Source: Homalodisca vitripennis (Eukaryota; Arthropoda; Insecta; Hemiptera; Cicadellidae). Taken from it: 64,000 nucleotides of DNA. Below are positions 9,868-24,492 of the stretch, one piece after another; position 1 is the stretch's first letter, and each line of letters starts with the position of its first letter. The notes under the pieces were generated by a model that had not been told where the DNA came from, ran no database searches, and was given only the letters and a program-made list of their open reading frames with translations. The position numbers and the translations under genes were made by a program. Location: assembly GCF_021130785.1 (NCBI RefSeq), contig NC_060215.1:68824501-68888500 (forward strand), read 5' to 3'.

Positions 9868-12800
9868 CGCTGTTCTAAGAATAGCATACGAAAATTTCAA
9901 TAATTATATACTCTTAAGAACTTCTGAGAACATATCAACGCTTGTTTCGAGTATATTTATTTCGAGGGCTTGTGGTGAAATATCACAACTGAATTTGCTT
10001 TCTCATGACGTTTAACACTCGCAAAACATTGAAGCGTGGCAACAAGGCGTTATATAGCAGTTATTGGTTCTTTAAAATGTGTTTTTTTTTTTAATAAGAT
10101 TGAACACTCGGCGAAATACGAGTTCTTCAGAACTCGTAACTCATTCTCACTCAAATTGTTTGTAAAGTCTAGAGGCCCGTCAGTGAGTTGTTCAGCAATT
10201 CATTTGGCTAAATTTGTAATGTCTAAGAACCATTATTAACACCATAGGCACCAATTTTTAACAAACCTCTTCTTTTTTAAACACTGAATACCACCACATA
10301 AAGCTACAGCTTACTAAAACTCACTTGCACAAATGATCATGTGGCCACCGATAAGACGTTCAACTCTTAAGAACAACACCCGGCGTGTCATATTCGATAG
10401 TGTGTGGGTTTGTTTAAACGGAATAATCTAATATACTTGCTCAATATTGTTATTCTGAAATCCTGAAGAACTGAAACGTTTTTTGTGTGGCATAAAGCAC
10501 AAAGGGGCACAAATGTATATGCATTTTTTTTAAAATCTGTTATGTAAGATCTACAGCGGGGAAACTAAGCTTTTAGTTTATTTTGATATTTATATAAACG
10601 ATAGCGAGCATAAAATTCTTTTTGATTTCCAGTACAAAGTGACACAAAATTAGCACAACATACCTGCATGACTATTTTATTTTTTGCATATCTCTGTGCA
10701 GTATAACTTCACGCTGTAGTGCGCTTTTGAGGAGTTTCACATATAGTGAAATTCCGACGAGCACAGACGTTTATTTCAACGGCACAAAATGCATATAACG
10801 CTATGTTGTATGTAACGATACGTTTAAAATGCGGCAAGTACACATTAAAATGCAGTTATAGTACACGTTTTCATTGTTATAATTGGAAAAACGGGACCAA
10901 GCAAATGATTTTTATTTGTCGCACTATAAAATCAGCAAAAACTTCCTGCATAGTTTTTGGACCTTAATCGTGTTTATTAGCCCTTAAAGACACTTAAGAG
11001 AATAAAAGGATGGTGAATGGGGTTAGCTTTTTCGTGATGAACAATACGTGTTCGGAGTCTTACGTTGAATCTCCGGGGGTGTTTGCGTGCAATCTTACGT
11101 ACATGGGTGTTGTGGTCGTACGTCGTACACATCCGTTAACAGAGATCAGGAGACATTTGAACGTAAACTAGGACTATGATTCCAGGTCGGTAGCTCCTGT
11201 GTTTGTTCTCAATATTTAACATACCGTCGAGAACGTCTCCAATTTTTACACTATAAGGTAACAACGCTGGCCATAGGGATTTCCCTGTAAACGTTTATTG
11301 GAGCTGTTTATAATGTTAATAACTAATCGTTCTTGCCATACAAACATGGTTAGATGTGCTCAGAATAAAATTCAAATTTTTCAAATTTCTTGTGGAAACC
11401 CAAATTTATATGATAATTTCATTCTTCGAAATAGACTTTACTATAATTTTTAATATTATAGATAGTCTACAAATAATTCCATTTTAAAGCTAAAACTACA
11501 AGTAATGTGTGCGCCAAGTTAAAATGTAACGAGATAAATACAAACGTAAATTTAATGTATTGTATGATTTTGCCTTGAAATAATATAGCTTCAATGAGTG
11601 GCAGCGGCATACGTAATTATCACTTTACACTGATCTTGGATTATGCATCTACAAGATTCTTAAGTCTTTTCCATGTGTACATAATGTTCACTGTTTGGAA
11701 TTGCCAATGGATGCAGTTGTCAGGGCACCCGTCTTCTTTGATCATGAACTGTCGGCTGATCATTAAAACAAAAAATTCACACTAATCAGTACTGTTTACG
11801 TTGTTATACGGGTTTACAGTTTATCTGAATTTTACCTCTGTTTGTCAGCAATTTATTTGGTTTATATTTACTTTCGTTATTAAATTTCGTAATCATTATT
11901 TTGAACACGAATAAGAAGGTTACCTTTTTTGCATATTTGTTGTAAAGTTTATTATCGATTTGATATTTAAAAGGGATTAATAATATCGAGAACCATGAAA
12001 TATGTTCAGTGAAAATGTTTTGAATACATTTTGTACTTCAGACGAGATGTAAACTCATTTTGCCGTTAAGTTACCCCTTTTAATTATGAGATAGACCGGG
12101 TAAAGTATCTGGGTCGATATGCAGGAAGCGAAGTCCACAGATTAGCTCTGTTGTTTCCACTGAACTGTTGGACCGTGGGAGGTTCGCGTTGATTGGTGAG
12201 GGCAAGAGAGGGATGGGAGACGTCGAGAGGAACAAAGTAGGCCTAAATCCAACAATAGGCCTCTATACGAGCTGATGAATGGCGAGGCGAACTTCTCCCT
12301 TCCCGCACAATGTCAGAACGTCCATAGCTTTTCCAAGGACCGCTGACTAAATCCGCGATGCGTGTTCCTGAAAATGTTTGATAATTGCCTTCCAATGTGC
12401 TCCCATCGGAAAACGCTATTCCCTTCCAATGCCCTGTACTGTGAGTACTTTCATCTCTCGCCATCAGCATAACCCCTCGTGGACTGGGCTGAATTGAGGG
12501 TGAGGCGACCACAATTTAGTCGAAACATTTTGTATGTACTCTGTTTTCCACCGTTTTATTTTTGTAATTTGTATATGTATGTATAAGTACGAATATGCAT
12601 ATAATTTCTTCGCTCCATATCTTTGATGAGATGATACCATAACCGATGTGCTATTGTTGACCAAATGGTTCAGTTGACCAGGGGTTATACTCGATTGGGA
12701 GTCCACAGATCCACACGTTTATATGTAAAGGAACATTCTGCTATATTCTTATAATTCGATTGGAGGTTTTTCAAGAACTAATTTATTCAACAAAGTTAAT

Positions 12801-15800
12801 TTTGTTAAATTATATTTCTTTAAAATAGTATGATTCTCCTAAGTTATAAATCATTAGGAAACGTATCAATCCTTGAACGTATCAATGCAGTGTTTATATC
12901 TCATGTAAACACTGAAAGAATTAACATTTCTATCTTCAATAGTTTTTATTTAATCCTAATCACAAAACTGCCGAATTTCCTTTCTTTAAACGCCTGTAAT
13001 TCGTCGTAGAAAGAGTTTTCCCTTTTTTGTCTTTAGGTAAGTTACCTTAAAAGCCCTCGTAAAAGCTTTTTTAACTGTCTTCTTTATATCTTTATCTGCA
13101 TCCTGGCATTGAATTTTCTACTTATTTATTCATCACACATATTTCAGCAAACCAGACAGCACTAGTATCTGACGTTTTTCCGTTGTGGGTAAAGTTAGAA
13201 AGGGAGAGAGATCGCCTAGTAAACTGAAGGGGCGATATGTGAGCTATAGGAAGCCTTATAAGGTGCACCCGCGCTTGTATCTCCGCAGTCCACAGAGACC
13301 GATATCTCGCATTTACACAACAACACAATGTAATTTAGAAGCATTAAATTACGTGGTTTGTTAGAATATTTTAAATTTGCTCAAATTGAAATTTTTAATT
13401 AGTAATTCACACTGTACGCAATTAGGTATAGTGTGCGTACTTTGTGGTTGTAACTGGAATGCCACAGCAGCACAAGACTTGTCATAATCGTCCCTCCTGG
13501 CCAGCTGTCGAATTTAAGCCTGGAAACTACTACCTTTTTACTTACTGTTCTAAAAATAGAGCATTGTAGAAAAACAACATATACATGCTCTTCCATTTTC
13601 ATGTACAATATGGATGTGGCAAACTCTGATTATTCCGTAAGGATTTAATGAAAAATCCTTTGAACTTGTAGGATGATTGTTAAGGTCATATTAAATTCTA
13701 CACATCTCAGAACCTAAACAGTATCATTTAACATCGTTCAATTATCGTAGCTGCTACTTCATAAGATCAGAAAAGTTGTTTAAAATTTCGGAGGATCCCA
13801 GCTCTGAAGGGGTCGCCTTACTGCGACATTGAGAGTATGTCTAAGAAGTCTTTCGCGTCAGTCCAGATACACGCCATGTTAATGTTAGAAAGAGTTTTTG
13901 GAAAGCGTCTGATACGTTTCTTTGAAAATATATACGAATAACAATCATAATTCTCTATTACATTGGTTTTCGTATCCTTAAAAACGGGTAGGTGTTTTGG
14001 TTATAATACTGCATAGCCTCGTAGCTCAGAATGCAACTCAATAATTAAAGTAAAAATGTGCATCAAAAGTGAAGAGAGGGGTATATGAACAGATTTGGCC
14101 ATTTGGCTGACGCACGATACGGTATACTTTCCTTCTTATGCTGTTCTTAATTTAACCATGTCTTTTTTGGTAATATATACACACACACGAGACACGAACA
14201 ATTCGACAAAGGTCTTGGCTTTTTTAGCCGTATACCCGCATCATTGGAAGTGATTGACCGCCAGTTAAGATAAATCGCTTGAATACAAATTTGCTCACTA
14301 CACAGTAATATCTGTAAGAGCCGTAAGTTGTTGACAAAACTATTGGTGTAAACTGATGTATAGTTCATCGGGATATATATCATCAGATCAAATATACAGC
14401 TGGCCAGCGAGTGGGTATTGGCTGTGTATGTCTATGTAGGCTAACGACAAACACCAATCCATTGCTAACACAGTTTGATCCGACTATGGCTGAGGGGTTA
14501 GCGAGCAGGTTATACCATACCAGTGTGTGTCTCATCAGATAACATTTGATTCCTTTGCATCTTTCCATCTCACTGTTCAGACTGCGCACGCTACCGTTTT
14601 GTGCCGTAAACGTAATCGTGTGAAATTTTACTAATTTATTTGTTATAGTAAAATGTCAAATACTGAAAAATTTAATGTTTATAATCCTATTTAAAATTGC
14701 TAATGTGACTTTGCTGAAACTAGATAGATCTGGCTGATTATCTTGATTTTCTCCCTTAAGTACAACTTTAAACCTTAAATTCAAACGCATTTATATGCTT
14801 TAAACGTGTATGTAGAACGGTCTTATCATATAAGAATTACATTTTTTATAAGGTTGTGTGATATATGTTAAATACTCTGCATAATACTGGGGAATAAATA
14901 CTAAACAATTAAATGAGTATAACACACGTATCAAATGTAACATGTTATACACTAAAAACGGAAATAGGGAGTTGATTATTTTAAGTTTAAAGTATAGGAA
15001 TGTTCTTTTGAGACTAAAGATTGATTTTTGCCCTTGTAATAAATCAAATGTTGTTCCCGAAAGGTAAGAGAACGAGTACGATTCAACATAGAGGACCAAC
15101 ATTTTGTAATAGTTTTCATTCTAAAAAATTAATGTATGAGGCTTATATACCTTAATTGTAATTTTGAATTATAATTCTGACGTAATTCAATGTTTGCTTC
15201 TAAATTATATCAACAGTAATTGTTGAAGGTCGTATGCACTTTATGTACGGGAACTGTGAAACAACAATGTGGCATAGCTGTGTTTGTCTTGTATCAGATT
15301 TAGCAACCAAATGTTACTCGCTATTTCAACAAAGTGATATTAATATATTTTTGTTTTGTACAAATAACGTGATTATTTATTTAAATTGTTTTGGCGTTAT
15401 AAACAGCTATTAACAGAAAAAACATTATATTTAAGTTTAACGTTTTAATGCGTGTGTTGTGGGGCGAAAATTCATAAGAGAAATCACTTTGTCTTTCTCC
15501 CAGGAAGGGAGAGAAAAACAATTAAATTAACTTAATTTATATGGCAGGGGGGAGAGCTTATTTGATTTCTTACGAAACTATATTTTTTGTCAACTGCATT
15601 GGCATAATGTTTTAAAACAAAAGGATAACTGGTGATTTGTGTTGTATAGTACTATTTTGTTTCACACAATGCTTCGACACAGCAATTTATTTTCTATTTG
15701 AACATTTAGTTTTAATTTAATATAACATTTTAAAGGTAGTTTAAGGACTAAAACTATAGATTTTAGGTAATGTATTCAAGAAACTTAAAAATCCCAAGTT

Positions 15801-18800
15801 GAGATAAACTATTACAAATATTAGAGCGTTTATTGTGTCTCAACACATGGAAATTCAAACCTTTTAGAAATAGTAAAAACCAAGTTTATTTAAAAATCCT
15901 GCCTTATGTTGAAATTCCAGTATTTCATGTATTAATTCTAACTTAAACTCTCCCGGCTGACATGTAAGTCCCACATTCTTCTTTTTTTGTCTGTTAGCTT
16001 TTTATTCTTGAGCTTCTTTCTAGTGGTGACGCTTCTTGTATTTTACATTGTTTTTACACACTTTACGAGTAGTTGTAATTGTTGTTCCGTCTCTAACCTT
16101 CATAATTCTACCACTAAATCTTACTAGACACAGTCCAGCAGCACTTGTACTCGAAGAAAACACAGAATTACCAATATTTAATTGTACCTACTTAGGTTTC
16201 TAGAATTCTTTTCGATACTCTCCTAATTTTTGGAAAATTTTCCAAATTATACATGCAAACTTTCAAATCCATTTTACAAGTTCGCCAACAGCACAAACTG
16301 AATACACACATATATACTCCTCATTTACACAGTATAACAAGAATACAGATAGAATGATCATAGTAAGATTCATATTGTTACATAAATGCCCTGCACTAGC
16401 AATACTGTTGAATATAGGTAGGTTAGCGGAAGTAAAACGTAAAAGAGTTGAGTATTCCGGCCGTAAAAAGGCTGAAACTATAAAAGTATTGATTAAATGT
16501 TCTTCAAACCCAGAAAGAAATTTTTCTTGTACAGTCCCCTCAAGAAGTAAGCATAGTATGCTGAAATTTCCTTACGTGCTGAGGCCCCGTTTTAGTCCAT
16601 TGCATTGCATAAACCTTGATTCAAAACATGTTAAAATGAACTTTGGTGCAAAATACATTCGTGTTTTCGTTTACAATGTACAGCCAACTAAATAAATGTA
16701 GTTAGAATTCTAAAATTGATTAAACAAAAAATGTACATGTAGAAATTAAGTTACTTTCTTGGTATTTCATGGCTAATTTGAGGTCAGAATTTAACAATCC
16801 GTTTGGCGTGATTTTAGGTGTAAGGAATGGAGTATACCTGACGGACAAAAATAAGATAAGACGGGCTTTTAGAAATTGCCCAATATTTAAACACAAGTAA
16901 ACCCTATTTTACAAAGATAATCGAACGGTGGCTGGAGTTGACTAAGACAAGAATTATATTTGTAAATACATTAATGTCGTGGATAAAATTTGTGCTTGTA
17001 GTTTATAGTTTTAAATCTTTTAACATAAATGATACTGATATTTAAATGTGTTTTTCGTTAATATACCATTTTAAAAGTTTTTAAATCATAATACAAAAGG
17101 AAACCAGACTTTGAAATTACGAACAGGCATGAATTGAGTGGTCATTTTCTCGTATATGTGGAGTCATATTCTCGTATTTCTTCGACACGGTTTGATGACT
17201 GTACAATGTTTTATAAAAAATTGCCGAAATTATAAAATCAAATCCCACTCACCGACTAATCACTTTATCTTGGAAATTATGCTGTTTAGGAAACACGTCT
17301 TCTTATGACATCACTGTAATGATATTTTTCACTAGATTGCCATGTTATTGAATCTTAAATAGAAAATCTTCCATTTACTCCATATAACTTATCTGCTTTT
17401 ATTGGTAAATAATTGCCAATACTAAACTCTTACTTTGTCAATCAATTCTTACTTATGAGTTACGATCAACTTTTGAGTAAGGACGTTAAGAGTATCGTTA
17501 GCAAACCCACCACTACTATTAAATACTAGCTTTTTGGATACTATTAAATTGAGCTGTATATTAGTTTATACAAATTATTTTGAGGTTATCACACTAAAAT
17601 CCGTTTGCTGCTGAATCTCTTTACATTTAAAATACTGTACTGCTTATATTTTCCAGTTTTTGTTGTTGGTAATTCTTGATCAGTTGTATTTTTATTTACA
17701 ATTGGGGAGTCGCTTAGTTAAGTTAATGATTAATTCAAGAGTTAAAGCTATAATTGATGTTCACACATTCTGATTTATTAGACATACGTATCTACTACAG
17801 GGTAGCTTCTCTAAGGTTAGGTGATTTCACTATCTAGGCGATGCGGCCGTTGTTTTAAAAATTTACCATCAATTTCTTTGATATTTACGGTTTAGTGTCT
17901 TACAGCAAAACATTGTCTAACTTTTGTCCATGTTATAATATAAACTAAATAACGAACAAAGAAAATATTAAGTGAGTTAACACTTCCATAAACGAATTGT
18001 GAAAACTGCTCAACTCAAAAGGGCGTATTGAATGTTGGGACTTTTATATTTGAAACCACCACATAATTCGATCTAAATAGAAAATCATGGTATACTAGTT
18101 CTGGGCTGTCTTTGATCTGAACCAAAGTTACACCAAACTGTAATAATTTTCTTTACATCGGTACCAAAAGTCGGGATTTGTACTGTAATGATGTGTACAC
18201 TGCTTGTGCTCAGTATGGCACTCACTATAGAAATGATTTCTGTAATGCCTCAATTTGAAGTTAAAGTTGCTGCATGTCTGTATGACTCCCTGTACAAATG
18301 AAAGAACTAATCTTTTAAAATATATTGACATCAAACTCTTTTGTTTGTTCCGTTACATACTTCCAAAATTATTAGTATAGAGCAGCAGGTTATTCTACAA
18401 CGCTTAATAGTAAGTAGACAACATAATTTTATATCAAGCATTGGTGTGCACTGGTATATAATAAACATACTGTACTCTGTTGATATATCTTAAAATGAAC
18501 GCTATATACATTTTTCACGATTAATTAAGCTTTAGTCTTTTATTTCACTCTTCACCACTATAAACATATAGTGAATTCAGTACCAACCCATTGTGAGCAG
18601 ATCTTTTAGGTATGATTTCAATATTTCGATTCTAATACGCTTTTTATATTTACAAATCAATTATGTTTTGTTAAAATACAAAGTTGGAGTTTTATAAAAT
18701 TTGTCAGAACTGGTAGATTTTTCAGCGGATGCCTAGTCTCAAGAGTTTAACTTAAAAGTGATTGTTATAAGCCATAGAATACAATCACGTGCGAAGGCTT

Positions 18801-20079
18801 AGATCATGGGTTGATTTGGCGTAGAATAATTTCGCTTGAAAATATATGTACAAATTATTAGGTGTCTCAGAATATGCTGTTTTAGTAGCCATCACATTTG
18901 AATGTCGTTCAAATTTTCAACAATGTTTCTACAAACCTTAAGATTAATGAAAAAAAAAAAAACAGATGTGGCTTAAATTTAACTTGATCATTTAAGTTAT
19001 TAAATTTTAAATAGTTTTTTTTTTTCAAGACAACTTGGTGTTTTCTAACTGGCGTCGTAGTAATTTATGAAATTATATTCCCACTGATAAACGTACATTT
19101 TCTGTAGTATTTTGTATCTATTCAGAAGCTATACAGTAATACAGAAAAGTGAACGTGAACTTGTAAATAATGAGAAAACCGGGTTCAACGAAGAGGAAAA
19201 TGAAAGTGAAGAAGTGTTGACGTCAAAACTTTGTTTGGATACGTGACAAAATGATGTTAAGTTGTTTAGACCAAAGAAATCCTTTTTACCGAGTCGTGTC
19301 GTCTGTGGTTGCACTCTGAAAGCTTTGATCATACATTTGAAGTATAGGGGTTCTTTCTCTGCACGAAATACTGTGCTTAACACTAGCGGATAATTGTGTG
19401 ATATCATCGACAACGGCCTCGAGTGGTTTGACTTTTGGGCGTTCTTCTCTTAACAAGTGGACCAAAAATATATTTCCACATGATTTATTCTTAGTAAGTT
19501 ATTCTGGTTATTGTCCAACACAACGTATAGTGTACTGTATAGTATATACGGTGTATGAGTAAACGAGATTACGTAATGAGTAGTATCAACACGATATCGT
19601 TGACGCATTTTCACGCTTTGTAGGACGCAGTTTAATGTTATATAAAGCAAATATCGGATGCGCTCTCCTTTTGTTATAGCAAGTACAAGAAGCCTCCGAG
19701 TAGTATTATTACTATTAGTAATAATGAGAAGTACTAGCAAAACCTATAAAAAAACATAAAATTCGTTATAGAACAAATCATTGACTATTTTCCCCAGCTG
19801 ATTACACTCTCAGGCGATACCTTATCGTAGATTGCTTTGTTTTCTTGTCTTTACGGGTATCTAGTACAGCCTTTGTCTTCTCCCTCAGACAAACTAAAAT
19901 ATATGTTACAATATTTCAGTTTACATCTCAGTCGGTAATTAAAGACGATCTAATTGTAACAAATGCGTGACTGATGCAGAAGTTTCTTAATATCACATTT
20001 TCGAAATATGTTGTTTGGAAATTGTATCACATATGACTAAGCCAGAAATCAAAGACAAAACAACATTAGAGTTGAGAAC
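9868..20079. other. About 10 kb with no gene recognised
   Basis: There are only short open frames (113 codons at 16,354-16,695 is the longest). None has recognisable motifs or splice support. CpG is common throughout. I saw no sema-domain exon, tRNA or obvious transposase. Slightly GC-richer pockets at 12,120-12,520 and 13,130-13,330 are unexplained. Confidence 0.5.
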
Positions 20080-20825
20080 GTGATCTTGTTGGCCGCTGAC
20101 TTGGGTTTGCTTATCTCTGCAGTTCCTGTGTGATTCATTGTTAATACCAGTTATCACAGTCAGATTCGCATATCAGTACAATGATTCAGCTGCACACTAA
20201 ACGGAAAGGTACCTAGTAGGAATAAATTCTTGCTAGTTTATACCTTCCAGTTGAACCTACCACTGGGCACAGCAAAAACCGATGTGTCACTTAAATCTGG
20301 GCAACCTTATGGATGTCCAGCAGCGGCACATCACTAACCGCAACTGTCGAGATTCTGGGGTGCAAAGGTAATTCGATAGGTCTAGTCTACTGTGGGAGTT
20401 GGTAGGGTACGTTCCCTAAGTGTCCAAGGTAGTTGCTAGCCTCAACATAAGGGTGTGCCACCTCCTGCCTGTTGTGACTGCAGAGGCTGTTTCAGAGCCT
20501 GCCTCCCTTTCTGCCGAGGGTGCATACATGGCTTGAGATTGGTGCCCTAAATTCTTCATCGTGGATCTCGATAGAAGGTGGCCCCTACCACCAACCTTAC
20601 CCATACAGATTATTATGTCACTCCGGAAGCAGCGCGAAGGTCCTTATAGGACTAGGTGCAATTTATAAGCTTCTTGTCCTAAGAGAGAGGAAAAATGAAA
20701 ATGTACGACTGCAAGTGAGGTGGCAGTCGAGATTTGAAAATATGAACTTTTTGGCCGCAGAATTTGGATTACGTATCTGGGCAGTTCCTGTGTGATTTAT
20801 TGTTCATACCAGTCTCGCTATCACA
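20080..20825. repeat. Unidentified GC-richer repeat bounded by direct repeats
   Basis: A segment of about 65 bp near 20,088-20,152 (ggccgctgac, then gcagttcctgtgtgatt and tgttaataccag) recurs near 20,750-20,815 with several substitutions. The sequence between them is GC-richer than its surroundings, which suggests an inserted element or a duplicated repeat end. No protein is recognisable in it. Confidence 0.55.
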
Positions 20826-23800
20826 TAATTTGGCACCTCTAAATGATAATCCATCCTGCTGTGTTTTATACGAATGTACTTTTTGATTTTGCCTTTACCC
20901 ATTAATTTACGGTGCTATCTTGCTAATTAATCATAAAAACTCTGGAATTTATGAGTTTTGAGAATATTTGCCGGTAATATTTCCTAGGAATATTTTGTCG
21001 ATTTAAAATTCTCTGGAATTTTAACATCGCTACTTTTGGTTTAAGCCTATTCATTGTCAACCGACAATTGTCGATGTTCTCGAGACAGGAATTTAGTTGA
21101 ACAATTAATAGTCTTATAAATCAAGATAACCTCGTTCGTGGTAAACTTATGCGCAAAAGTGGTCTGTTTAAATTGCAAATACCTAATAAATAAAATCAGA
21201 GTGTAAATCAAGTAAAGCAGAGCAGACCGAGACAATTCTCCTGAGGCACACCTCGCTTTTTGAGAAAATGTTATATCTCTCTTTACATTTTTTACCCTTA
21301 CTTATTTTTCTCTTAGGTGTGGTTACATCGACTTGATTGAATTCTAAAACCATTTAAATACATCAGCACCATAGGGATCCAATAGGGTTAAAAAGTAAGG
21401 TACCACAACGAGATAAAAATAGGATATACACACAATAGTAAACTATTTTTTATCTTTTTACGATTAACAAAATCATTAAGGTTTTTCAGAGCAGTACAAG
21501 TACTATAATCCAGTTTTTGTAATGCACGATTTTATATTCATTTATTTAATTTTAAGAAATAACACATGTAACTTAACCTAAATGTTAAGTTAGAGGAAGT
21601 TTCATTGTAGGCGATACACAATACTCTCGTAAAAGTCTTTTGATATACATATCTTGATTTATGTGATGAGTATTTGCTTTCATAGTGTACGGACATATAC
21701 GAGTGTGTACAGTGTATACTGTAATTCTAAGAGCTATCGATTTAATTTGTTCATTGCTGAATCTATTTAATTTTTAATTGGTGCTGGAAAGCACTGTGGA
21801 TACTGGTAACAAATGTATTCATTGTTCTTACTTGTTCGGAAAAATTCCTATTCATGCATCACTTAGTCATTTCCATTTCCTGTGATAGAGTACTGATTCT
21901 GTCACCAAGGTTGATTTAGTGGAATCTTTTCTCTCATTTTCATCACACCGTTTGTCAAGTTCCGAAATAATTTTTATCCCTGGAAGAACGTGTTCTACAT
22001 CACACCATGTTCCTTTATACTTATTTCAAACATCACCGCTCTTGATTTTCTGATATTATTAGTAAAATCTATTCTTTAATTTTGTCTTTCTTTGTGTATG
22101 TATCATTCATTCCCTATGGGATTTTATTCCCTTTCCTCTTTTCAACGCACAGTCTGTGCACGTGCATCAAATACTCCTCTAATTCGTATGAAGAATGTTA
22201 AAGTTTTATCGACTTATGCTCATTCATTCCAGCTGTAGCGGCACACAGTGAATCAGAAATCCCTATTACTATGGGCGATAAATTTCTGTAATTTTTCTTA
22301 ATTATTAGTTTAATGTCCATTTTTGTTTTGTTTCCGCCTACATGATCTCTCTCCCTATGTTCCCGAGTTTTTCTTGAATCATTACCAGCCGTCTCGATCT
22401 CGACTGACCTGTTCATTGTAATGTGTTCTAAACACAGTGACAGAACTATTGTCACTCTTTTTTTGTTTTTTTACCACTTGTAAATTGAATTCCTCTCCTG
22501 GAAAGTCAGCTATCGTCTAACTATATGAATTCACTTTAATAATGTGCCAGCAAATCTGATGAGTAAATTACCTGTGACGGTATGTTAACCTTTGGGGGGG
22601 GGGGGGGGCATTGACTACAGTAAACCCCAGGTCTCAGTCCCTTCAGCTTAGGGACAATTCTTAGTAGTATGTAATAGGGTTCGTTTAATATGTTTCTAAA
22701 GCTCGGAATTTTAAATGGCGCCCAATGTTGTCTAATTTTGAAATGTTCATATAAATACAAAATCATTAATAGCATTTTTGAAATGACAAACTTTTAAAAT
22801 CCTGTCACACAAAAATGTTATTGTGGGTAATCAGTGTGATTGATTAGATTGGACGTTCTCTGGTACCTGCAGTTGTGCGTGTAATGTATTCATTTGACTG
22901 TACTAGAATGTAATCTAGTGGACTGTGGTATTACCTATTCAAACAGGTTAGCGAATTCATTGGCAGTTAATTACATTATGTTATCGTAGCGTATACAAGA
23001 ACTATTTATCTATTTTGATTTCACATTAGTATGTCTTTATTTCATTTTAATATATAGACTATTGTGCTGTCGTGATAATCTAATTTGTGATTTCTTGAGT
23101 ATAAATGCTAGTCTCACCTCAGAAAATTAAAATCTGGTTTAAAGAAAAATAATTGGTCAGTAACAAGAAATCCGGAGAAAGTTTTATGTCACTTTTCAGT
23201 TACTATACAAAATATTATTGTCTACACTATTCGTTATACATTCAATCAGAACGTAATAATCGCAAACCTTCTTTATTGCTGCAACTGAGCACGAGATAGC
23301 TGGAGGAAATGATTCGTCAGTAACAATTGTGAGTGTATGGCTCAATTGGAGTAAACTGCAGGAAGTCGACTCCAACTACTTACTCGCGATGCCACATTGC
23401 CGTCTCTGCCTCCACACTGAAGTCTACTGTTACCAGTACGAGAAAGGAGAACAATTTCATATTTTTTTCAAAACGATTTCTACCGTTCCTTTATTTGACC
23501 TTTAACTCAAACATCCAACTGCCGTGCGATTTCGTTCATCAAGTGGTAACAAATCCGTTGGTTCAGACAACCACGGTACGCATGTCGTAACCGGCGAGAG
23601 AGAGTACCAACAATTAATTATTTTACTACTTCATTTGTTGAATTGTTTGTAAAGCGATTTCTGTTGTAGAGTTGTACTGATGACACCCAGCGCCGTATAT
23701 AGATTTTTGCCAAACAAACTAGTAATTGTAGTTAGGGTAACTTAACGTGCGCCGTACATTACCTTATACTTTGCTAGTAAGCAAGATAATTTAATTGCGT

Positions 23801-24460
23801 ACTTTTGTGAAGTATTGTAGACTGCGTACAAAGTTATAACGGCTAGTAATGTTCGACACCAGCTTCCGCACTCTACTTTGACTCGTGCATATTTTCGGCC
23901 TGTAGTCCGTGATTCGACTAACAATCACAGACTCTTGTCACAACGGTTGTCAGGTTGTCAGTTTTGCCGGTGTCAGTCAAACCGAGAGAATAGCACGGTC
24001 GCGGGGCCGGAGACCGACAACACCGTTAGTTTTCTACGGGCCCGCTGATTTGCTTGACATAACTCGCGAGTGACACAACCTCTTTCTCATTCATGGAATT
24101 ACTCAACCAACGAAAATATTTTTTTATTGTTTACGTTGTAACTACTGTGAAGTAAACAGTAAATCAATAAATTGTATTTAGTTTGATTGTAGTATTTGAA
24201 CTTTTACATTGAATTCCTGAACTCATGTAAAAATAATATATTTGTATAATAATTTTTAGTACGATCGAGATGATCGAGATTTTCACTACCGCATTACTTC
24301 TTTTTTTTTGATGACGCTAATTTATGCTACACAGGTAGCACGGGTCACATACAGTGTGATACAATTTGTTAGTCACAAATACTGTGAATGGGGTCACAGC
24401 AATTCGAGGAACTGTGGCAATATTGTGGCAAATATTTTTAATTGTAAGATTTATAAATTT
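20826..24460. other. No gene recognised; includes poly(G) and a CpG-rich pocket
   Basis: A run of 15 G lies at 22,594-22,608. A CpG-dense, GC-richer pocket lies at about 23,870-24,090 and is discussed as a finding. No coding region is supported. Confidence 0.5.
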
Positions 24461-24492
24461 GTATGACGTGCCTTTTTAGAGCATCATCAGCG
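24461..24492 (-). ncRNA. Degenerate hammerhead-ribozyme-like motif (Penelope-type end)
   Basis: On the minus strand the sequence reads CTGATGA (hammerhead core box 1), a partly pairing segment around TGCTCTAAAAAGGCA, then CGTC. The GAAA box is not preserved, so this copy would not be active. The layout resembles the ends of Penelope-like elements. It is judged by eye only. Confidence 0.3.

Noticed and set aside
12243..12706. Minus-strand open frames in a GC-richer pocket
   Set aside because: Overlapping frames with no domain and no consistent splice sites. Not enough to call a gene.
16354..16695. 113-codon open frame on the + strand
   Set aside because: No recognisable motif, no splice context and no promoter. 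The length is plausible by chance in 26 kb of non-coding sequence.
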